64,000 nucleotides of DNA from Roseiarcus sp963842835 (GTDB lineage: Bacteria; Pseudomonadota; Alphaproteobacteria; Rhizobiales; Beijerinckiaceae): positions 1,054,001-1,118,000 of the forward strand of contig CAWJIB010000009.1 of assembly GCA_963842835.1 (NCBI GenBank), written 5' to 3'. Each line of letters starts with the position of its first letter. Position 1 is the stretch's first letter. The position numbers and the translations under genes were made by a program. Below the pieces are notes generated by a model. The model was not told the DNA's origin, made no database searches, and was given only the letters and a program-made list of their open reading frames with translations. Positions 58,944 through 64,000 of this stretch are shown one piece after another.

Positions 58944-60065
58944 ATGGAGAGGGAAGCGCGTTTCGTGCTCATGGGATCGTTCGTGCTCGCCTTCGCCGCG
59001 GCGATTTTCGCCTCAATTTACTGGCTGCACGGCATCGGAACTTTCGGCACGACGGCCGTCTACACGGTTCGCTTTCAGGGGGTCGCCCCGGGGGTGGGGA
59101 TCGGCGCGTCGGTGTTGTTCAACGGGGTGCGCGTCGGCGAGGTGACCAATATCAGGTTCAACCCTGCCGATCCGAGCCAGGTGCTCGCCACGATCGTCAT
59201 CGATCAGAAGACGCCGGTGCGGGCGGACACGCAGGTCGGCGTCGATAGCCAGGGCCTGATGGGCGGCGGCGTCATCTCGCTTCGAGGCGGCGCCGCCGCA
59301 TCGCCAGCGCCGACCGGCGTCGGCGGCGCGCCGCCGGTGCTGACGGCCGATCCCGCGCTTGTCCTGGGTCTGGGCGAGACGGCCCGCCAGGTTCTCCAGC
59401 GCGTCGATAAAGTGCTGGCCGACGATGCGGATCCTTTGCACGCCACGCTGTCCAACCTGCAGGTTTTTTCCGACGCGCTGTCGCGCAACTCCGGCCGTGT
59501 CGACGCCATCTTGCAGGGCCTTGAACGCATGACCGGCGGCGGCCCGGCGAAGCCGCCCCTGCCGATGTACGACCTTGCGGCGCCGACGAGCTTCCCGCCC
59601 TTAAAGAAGCTTTCGGGACAGCTGACGGTGGCGGAGCCGGCCGCCGTCGTGATGTATGAAAGCCAGCGCATTTTGCTGCAGGCCAAGGACGGCGGTTTCA
59701 CGTTCGTCGAAGATGCGCAGTGGAGCGACAGCCTGACAAAACTCGTGCAGGCGAAACTCGTCCAGGCCTATGAAAACGCGCAACTGTTCGCTTCGGTCGG
59801 TCGCCCCGTCGAGGGCGCCGTCCCGGAAAACCAGCTCCTGATCGAGATCAGAAGCTTCAGCGTGTCGGCGTCGCCGGCGCCAACCGCCGACGTCGCGCTC
59901 GGGGCGAAGCTCATGTCCGCCGACGGCAAGATTGTTGCGGAGCGCATATTTCATCGATCAGTCCCGATCCCGACGATAGGCGCTGCCGACGCCGTCTCGG
60001 GATTGAACGCCGCGTTTGTCGGCGTCGAGACCGATCTCATCGCGTGGACGTCGGAGTCGCTTTAA
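58944..60065 (+). CDS. mlaD: MCE-domain protein fused to a PqiC/DUF330-like domain
   Basis: 373 residues. A signal anchor (FVLMGSFVLAFAAAIFASI) precedes an MCE domain (residues about 38-115, GVAPGVGIGASVLFNGVRVG), then a helical linker with VDAILQGLERMTGG, and from about 206 a second domain (LPMYDLAAPTSFP, VMYESQRILLQ, LLIEIRSFSVS) characteristic of the PqiC/DUF330 auxiliary lipoprotein, normally a separate gene with a lipobox. It is 10 bp after mlaF. The membrane lipid substrate is inferred. Confidence 0.88.
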   Translation: MEREARFVLMGSFVLAFAAAIFASIYWLHGIGTFGTTAVYTVRFQGVAPGVGIGASVLFNGVRVGEVTNIRFNPADPSQVLATIVIDQKTPVRADTQVGVDSQGLMGGGVISLRGGAAASPAPTGVGGAPPVLTADPALVLGLGETARQVLQRVDKVLADDADPLHATLSNLQVFSDALSRNSGRVDAILQGLERMTGGGPAKPPLPMYDLAAPTSFPPLKKLSGQLTVAEPAAVVMYESQRILLQAKDGGFTFVEDAQWSDSLTKLVQAKLVQAYENAQLFASVGRPVEGAVPENQLLIEIRSFSVSASPAPTADVALGAKLMSADGKIVAERIFHRSVPIPTIGAADAVSGLNAAFVGVETDLIAWTSESL

Positions 60066-60085
60066 AGGGCGCGCTCGTTCGTCCG

Positions 60086-60110
60086 CGGCGTGAAATCGCG
60101 CCGGTTTTTT
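60086..60110 (+). terminator. Intrinsic terminator of the Mla operon
   Basis: CGGCG pairs with CGCCG around an 8-nt loop, followed by G and six T residues, 21 bp after the mlaD stop. The amine oxidase gene ends convergently just beyond. Confidence 0.65.
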
Positions 60111-60116
60111 CGTCGG

Positions 60117-61376
60117 CTATAGATCGAGGCTCGCCGCGCCGGGTCGCCGCGCCGCGATCGCCTGATCGGCGGCGGCGACGCCGGTGAGAAAGGCTCCATG
60201 GGCCGTGGAAAAGTCGTTTCGCGAGCAGGCCTCGCCGGCGAAGAACAGCCGTCCGTCCACCGGCGCGGCGAGCGCCGCCCGGCAGTCGGCGGCGCCTGGC
60301 AGGGCGTAGGAGTAGGAGCCGCGCGCGAAGGGATCGCTTCCCCAGCGATGGAGCCGCAAGGGCGCCACCCGGCGCGAGAAGCCGGCGCCGAACAGACCGA
60401 CGAGTTCGGCGAGCGCGAAGTCGAAGAAGGCCGCCTCGCCGCCCGCCTCGAGCTCGGCTGCTAGCGCGCCGCCGAAATAGGCCTCGATCATCGGCCGGCC
60501 GAAGGGCCGGAATTGATAGGCCGCCGTCGCCGTGCGGCGAGCGTCGCCGAAAGCGCGGCTGTCCGCCTCGAACGTCTCAGCGTCGGTGAGCGAAAGAAAC
60601 AACTTGTCGGCGAGCCCCAGCGGCAGGCCCGCCGCGGCCTGCGTCTTCTCCGGCAAGGCCGGCAGGAACAAATCTTCCTGCTGCGCGATGAGGCTGCTGG
60701 GCAGCGTCACGATGACGGCGTCCGCCGCGATCGGACCCTGCGTCGTCTCCACGATCAACCGCCGGCCGCGGCGGTCGATGCGCTCCGCCTTGCAGTGGAG
60801 CGCCACCGTCAGATCGGCGCCGTGATCGGCGATGACGCGCCCGAAGCCTTCGACGACGCGCCAGTTCACGCCGTTGTCGTCGTAGCGCGCGAGATCGCGG
60901 GCCGACACGAGATCGAGTTCCGCGCCGCTGTAATAGGTGCTGACGGCGTCGATCAGGGCGTTCCAGGGACTGTGCGCATCGAGCAGCGCTGCGGCCGGGC
61001 CGTCGGCCCCGCCCTCGGGATAAGCGTCGACGCGAGCGTGAAAGCGCCCCATCGCCTCGCCGAACGCGGCCCCTTCGAGGACGGGAAGGCCGATCTGGGC
61101 CGAGGGGCGCATCCACGGTGGCGGCGTCTTGTCGATCGTGCGGCCCTGCGCCTCGGCGATCGGCGTCCAGGGATTGCGGTCGGCCGAGTGCAGCCAGCCG
61201 CAGCCGAGGTCGATGGGAAATCCCGCCGCGTCGGCCGCCGTCCACGCCCGCCCGCCGAGCCGCGGCCGCGCCTCGATCAGCAGCGCCTCGACGCCGGCCT
61301 CCCGCAAGCGGCGCGCCGCGGCGATTCCCGCCGCTCCGCCGCCCACGATCACGACTTCCGCTTCGCCGCTCGCCAT
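60117..61376 (-). CDS. Flavin-dependent amine oxidase
   Basis: 419 residues from the ATG at 61376 (GAGGGAGATCTC upstream). The N-terminal dinucleotide motif VVIVGGGAAGIAAARRLREAG is followed by ALLIEARPRLGGRAWT, DLGCGWLHS and, at the C-terminus, GRLFFAGEACSRNDFSTAHGAFLTGV, which marks the amino-oxidase (MAO/PAO) family. It probably oxidises a polyamine or monoamine. No iron-sulfur or transport gene adjoins it. Confidence 0.92.
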   Translation of the reverse strand: MASGEAEVVIVGGGAAGIAAARRLREAGVEALLIEARPRLGGRAWTAADAAGFPIDLGCGWLHSADRNPWTPIAEAQGRTIDKTPPPWMRPSAQIGLPVLEGAAFGEAMGRFHARVDAYPEGGADGPAAALLDAHSPWNALIDAVSTYYSGAELDLVSARDLARYDDNGVNWRVVEGFGRVIADHGADLTVALHCKAERIDRRGRRLIVETTQGPIAADAVIVTLPSSLIAQQEDLFLPALPEKTQAAAGLPLGLADKLFLSLTDAETFEADSRAFGDARRTATAAYQFRPFGRPMIEAYFGGALAAELEAGGEAAFFDFALAELVGLFGAGFSRRVAPLRLHRWGSDPFARGSYSYALPGAADCRAALAAPVDGRLFFAGEACSRNDFSTAHGAFLTGVAAADQAIAARRPGAASLDL

Positions 61377-61497
61377 GCCCGAGATCTCCCTCGCCGTTGC
61401 GGGGCGAAGATCGCATTTTCCCACGCGGCTGGCCAATCGCGAAGCTGCAGCAATCGCCACGCGCAGTCTGCGCTCGCGCCGGGCGCGCTTGATATGC

Positions 61498-61503
61498 TAT
61501 AGA
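61498..61503 (+). promoter_or_regulatory. Extended -10 element of the antitoxin/ParE-like promoter
   Basis: TG-C-TATAGA precedes the ATG at 61510 by only 6 bp, so transcription would begin at or within a few bases of the start codon. No ribosome binding site is present, which supports a leaderless message. A -35 element is not obvious, fitting an extended -10 promoter. Confidence 0.5.
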
Positions 61504-61509
61504 TTTCCG

Positions 61510-61740
61510 ATGATCGTCGCTCTCAAACAAATGCTCCCTAGGATCGAAGCCTGGCCGGCCGAAGATCAGGAGGCGCTGCTGGAAGCCGCGCGCAGCATCG
61601 AAGCCGAGCGCTCGGGCGCCTATCACGCTTCGCCGCTGGAACTCGCCGCCATTGACCGCGGCCTGGAGGATGTCCGCAACGGTCGCTTTGCGGCTGAACA
61701 CGCGGTCTCGGCGGTTCGCGCGAAGTTTCGTGGGGAATGA
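61510..61740 (+). CDS. Antitoxin-like protein of a ParDE-like pair
   Basis: 76 residues: MIVALKQMLPRIEAWPAEDQ then EALLEAARSIEAERSGAYHASPLELAAIDRGLEDVRNG in pieces. The helix-rich C-terminal half (ELAAIDRGLEDVRNGRFA) is typical of small antitoxins coupled to ParE/RelE toxins. It overlaps the toxin gene by 4 bp. The message appears leaderless. Confidence 0.75.
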   Translation: MIVALKQMLPRIEAWPAEDQEALLEAARSIEAERSGAYHASPLELAAIDRGLEDVRNGRFAAEHAVSAVRAKFRGE

Positions 61741-62021
61741 GGATCGCCTATACCGAGAGCGCGCTCGCGGACCTCGATGCGATCCATGATTATCAAGCGG
61801 TCCATTGGCCGCGCATGCGGGCGGCGTTCGAAGCGCGGCTCACGGCGATCGAGCAGCGCCTTCTCCAATTCCCGCACGGCGCGCCCGAAGTCGCCGAGCG
61901 CTCGGACGTCCGCGTTGTCGCATTCCTCGATTTTCCTTACCGGCTGTTCTATCGAGCGAATGCGCAAACGATAGAGGTTCTCGCCGTCAGGCACGCCTCG
62001 CGCAGGCCGTTGCACGAGTAG
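61737..62021 (+). CDS. RelE/ParE-type toxin
   Basis: 94 residues: ESALADLDAIHDYQAVHW and LTAIEQRLLQFPHGAPEVAE, then RVVAFLDFPYRLFYRANAQTIEVLAVRHASR in pieces. The YRLFYR strand and the final VRHASRRP are diagnostic of the RelE/ParE fold. Target (gyrase or ribosome-bound mRNA) cannot be told. Coupled to the preceding gene by ATGA. Confidence 0.9.
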   Translation: MRIAYTESALADLDAIHDYQAVHWPRMRAAFEARLTAIEQRLLQFPHGAPEVAERSDVRVVAFLDFPYRLFYRANAQTIEVLAVRHASRRPLHE

Positions 62022-62083
62022 CGGCTCCGCCTCGCCGGAAGGCGGAACCGGGACGTCGCTGCGCTGCGGGGAACCCGGCGCCC

Positions 62084-62920
62084 TCAAGTCTGATGGCCGC
62101 CCGTCAGCGGCACGAAGGGAATGATCTTGCCGCCAAAAATGTCCGACCGCGCGACGCTGAGCTCGCCGTCAGCGCCAATCGTCTTGACCGCTTTGAGGAT
62201 ATGCTGCGCGCCGGGCGGCCCGACGGGAATGACCATCACGCCGCCGGGCTTCAACTGCCGCAGCAGCGGCGGCGGAATATGATCGATGCCGCAGGTGACG
62301 ATGATCTTGTCGAATGGCGCCTCGTCCTCCCAACCGTAATAGCCGTCGGCGTTTCGCGTCGCGATCGACGCATACTCGCGATAGCCCTTGGCGATCAGCC
62401 TGTCGTAAACGCCGCGCGTGCGCGCCGCGAGCTCGGGGATGATCTCGATCGACCAGACGCGGTCGGTGAGGTAGCTCAGCAAGGCCGACTGGTAGCCGGA
62501 GCCCGTGCCGACTTCGAGCACCTTGTCGCCGGGGTGGATGCCCAGCGCGCTCGTCATGCGCCCCATCGTCCCCGGCGGGGTGATGGTGACGCCGAAGCCG
62601 ATGTCGAGGTAATGCCCGACATAGGCCCGCTCGCGATCCTGCGGCAGGACGAATTCCTCGCGCGGCGTCATCAGGAAGGCGCGTTTGTCCGCGGGCGTCC
62701 ACAGATCGTAGAAGGAGAGGAGCACCTGATAGCGGTCGAAGCGCTCGCCAAGGAGCGTGGGGTCCTCGCCGCGGTTGGCCGCCATCCAGGCGACGAAGTC
62801 GCCGCGGCGGGCCATCGGCGGCCAGAGGTCGGGCTGGAACGGCCTCGGCGGCTCGGCGTAGGCCGGAACGGCGGCGGCGAGGGCGGCCGCCGCGCCGAGA
62901 AGAAAATCGCGTCTGAGCAT
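62084..62920 (-). CDS. Exported isoaspartate O-methyltransferase-like protein
   Basis: 278 residues from the ATG at 62920 (GCAGGGGGCC upstream). The N-terminus MLRRDFLLGAAAALAAAVPA + YAEPP is a Tat-like or Sec signal peptide. The methyltransferase domain has the SAM motif VLEVGTGSGYQSALLSYL near residue 140, RVWSIEIIPELA, PFDKIIVTCGIDHIPPPLL and a C-terminal FVPLTGG. The canonical Pcm block ISQPYIVA.M is replaced by ITPPGTMGRM. An exported Pcm-type enzyme would need SAM in the periplasm, so the substrate or role may differ. Confidence 0.8.
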   Translation of the reverse strand: MLRRDFLLGAAAALAAAVPAYAEPPRPFQPDLWPPMARRGDFVAWMAANRGEDPTLLGERFDRYQVLLSFYDLWTPADKRAFLMTPREEFVLPQDRERAYVGHYLDIGFGVTITPPGTMGRMTSALGIHPGDKVLEVGTGSGYQSALLSYLTDRVWSIEIIPELAARTRGVYDRLIAKGYREYASIATRNADGYYGWEDEAPFDKIIVTCGIDHIPPPLLRQLKPGGVMVIPVGPPGAQHILKAVKTIGADGELSVARSDIFGGKIIPFVPLTGGHQT

Positions 62921-63187
62921 GACGGCCCCCTGCGCTGCGTCGCGCGCTTGAAGTTGGTGCCCGGGCGAGAATTCGACACGGATGGTCCAGGCATTCTGCG
63001 GCGCGAAGACGGTTGAGTCCACAAGCGCTTTGACGCGGCTTCCGGCTATCTGCTTTAGGCGCCGCTGCGACTCCCTCTCCCCGCACGCGCCTATCGGATT
63101 CACGCATCGAAATTCGATATCTTCTGGGTCCGCGCTGCCTGATCCGTGCTCCGCGTCAATGTCGCGCCCGCTGCGCGGGTTGCTCCC

Positions 63188-63206
63188 CCCGGATCAAGTC
63201 CGGGGC
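63188..63206. repeat. Palindrome CCCCGGA-TCAAG-TCCGGGG
   Basis: Perfect 7-bp arms with a 5-nt centre, flanked by TCGCAAACATTGACCC, which matches dispersed rhizobial elements containing GGATCAAGTCCGGGG. Confidence 0.7.
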
Positions 63207-63240
63207 TCGCAAACATTGACCCCTCCGCGCGGCTCAGGCC

Positions 63241-63294
63241 GGCCATCCCGAGATGTGTGAACGCCGTAGCCGCGCGCGAGGAGAGGGGATGGCC
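63241..63294. repeat. Inverted repeat GGCCATCCC ... GGGATGGCC
   Basis: 9-bp perfect arms at 63241-63249 and 63286-63294 around a 36-nt centre. It stands 11 bp before the stop of the dienelactone hydrolase-like gene and may act as its terminator on the minus strand, although no T run is present. Confidence 0.6.
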
Positions 63295-63305
63295 GCGCGG
63301 CGCCG

Positions 63306-64000
63306 CTACCGCGCGAGTCTCGTCGCCAGAAAATCTCGCAAGGCAACTCCGGATGCTTGCGCGGCGTCGCGATCGTATTTCAGTTCCATGCCGAGAAGCC
63401 GCTTTCCCCCGGCGAATCCGGGATTGTCGAACCCGTGGCTCGCGCCGGGATAGACGACGAGCTTCACGTCGGCGCCGTCGCCCGGCTGCGCATTCGCCAG
63501 CCGCTGGCAATCCGCCGCCGGCGTGACGTCGTCGGAGGCGCCGACGAGGATCAGAGTCGGCATTCGCAATTGGGCGCCCGCCTGGTTTTCGCAAGGGGGA
63601 TAGAAGGCCGCGGCGGCTTTGAATTTGAGGTCGCCGGGAGCCGCGAAGCGGGAGGCGGCGACCGCGAGCGCGGTATCCGCGCCTTGGGAGTAGCCGACCG
63701 CGGCGATTCGTTGGGGATCGACGTAAGGGAGCCGGGAAAGGAAAGCCAAAGCCCCGAACGCGTCGGCTACGCCTTCGCCGAAGTCCACGGCGCAGGTTTC
63801 CCTGAGGCCGCGCGTCGTGAAATCGTCGACGAACAACGCGACATCGCCCCAGCCCGCAATCATGTCGGCGATGGCCCGCCGGTTCGCCGGCAGGCCGAGG
63901 CAGGAGTGCAGCAACACGACCGCCGGAAAGGGACCGGCGCCCCTCGGCCTGGTCAGGTAGCCTTGAATGTGGGGCGTTTTGGCGCGCTCCTCGCCGGCGC
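63306..64000 (-). CDS. Dienelactone hydrolase-family protein (5' end beyond right edge)
   Basis: At least 230 residues; open to the right edge. Alpha/beta hydrolase with HSCLGLPANRRAIADMIAGW, the nucleophile elbow VGYSQGADTALAVAA, an acid position LVGASDDVTP and the catalytic His in YPGASHGFDNPGF. The elbow has Ser rather than the Cys of classical dienelactone hydrolase (GYCLGG). Most relatives act on unknown esters. A signal peptide cannot be judged as the N-terminus is missing. Confidence 0.85.
   Translation of the reverse strand, partial: AGEERAKTPHIQGYLTRPRGAGPFPAVVLLHSCLGLPANRRAIADMIAGWGDVALFVDDFTTRGLRETCAVDFGEGVADAFGALAFLSRLPYVDPQRIAAVGYSQGADTALAVAASRFAAPGDLKFKAAAAFYPPCENQAGAQLRMPTLILVGASDDVTPAADCQRLANAQPGDGADVKLVVYPGASHGFDNPGFAGGKRLLGMELKYDRDAAQASGVALRDFLATRLAR

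Larger units (their letters stand above)
62921..63305. other. 385-bp intergenic region made of dispersed palindromes
   Basis: No convincing gene. It contains at least two palindromic elements (63188-63206 and 63241-63294) of kinds common between rhizobial genes, and shows peptide-like remnants only in frames without starts. I see no further structure between 62921 and 63180. Confidence 0.55.

Overview
This window is chromosomal DNA from a GC-rich alphaproteobacterium. The likely order is Hyphomicrobiales (Rhizobiales), perhaps near the Beijerinckiaceae or Methylocystaceae. That placement rests on gene content alone: MctP with a DUF3311 partner, divergent argH/tlpA, an NdvA/ChvA-type exporter, a GT21 glycosyltransferase, DUF2865, LssY_C and purL followed by bolA. 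No rRNA, tRNA, CRISPR array or transposase was found. About 62 protein genes are supported, tightly packed on both strands. Start sites were moved to internal ATG/GTG/TTG codons where a ribosome binding site favoured it.

Layout. 1-5.0 kb: monocarboxylate permease (cut by the left edge) with its DUF3311 partner, a DUF3828 protein, and a membrane-domain/CrtI-like oxidoreductase divergent from a TetR regulator across a perfect palindrome. 4.9-8.4 kb: a leader-peptide attenuator ahead of an NTF2-like gene and leuC, then arfB and a TacA/TacT toxin-antitoxin pair bracketed by a 75-bp duplication of the arfB 3' end. 8.4-19.5 kb: argH, tlpA, ftsH, an acyl-CoA synthetase, the ybbAP/tesA cluster and purU. 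19.5-34.6 kb: a protein with a histone-like tail, LssY_C, an NdvA/ChvA-type exporter, msrB, hemH, a CopD-like protein, a VapBC-type pair, a CobW-type GTPase with a WD40 partner, an ene-reductase, a GT21 enzyme, gltX, DUF2865 and xseA.

34.6-37.2 kb is a looser segment that looks less GC-rich, with an orphan substrate-binding protein and two unrecognised genes; it looks acquired. 37.2-46.2 kb: glutamine amidotransferase, rplY, pth, an alpha/beta hydrolase, a quinone oxidoreductase, a frameshifted acyl-CoA ligase, bolA, a 71-aa protein and purL. 46.4-48.1 kb: a probable HNH-type toxin overlapping a tandem DUF2019 immunity gene. 48.2-56.6 kb: a GT39-type membrane enzyme, a lipase-like hydrolase, a polysaccharide deacetylase, a chemoreceptor, a beta-barrel protein and small conserved proteins.

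57.0-60.1 kb holds a compact three-gene Mla/MCE lipid-transport operon in which STAS is fused to the permease and a PqiC-like domain to the MCE protein. 60.1-64 kb: a flavin amine oxidase, a ParDE-like pair on an apparently leaderless transcript, an exported isoaspartate-methyltransferase-like protein, a palindrome-rich gap, and a dienelactone hydrolase-like gene running off the right edge.

Housekeeping operons dominate. The most unusual points are the attenuator at 4.9 kb, the arfB duplication with its toxin-antitoxin cassette, the toxin/immunity pair at 46-48 kb, the domain fusions in the Mla operon, and the membrane/CrtI fusion.
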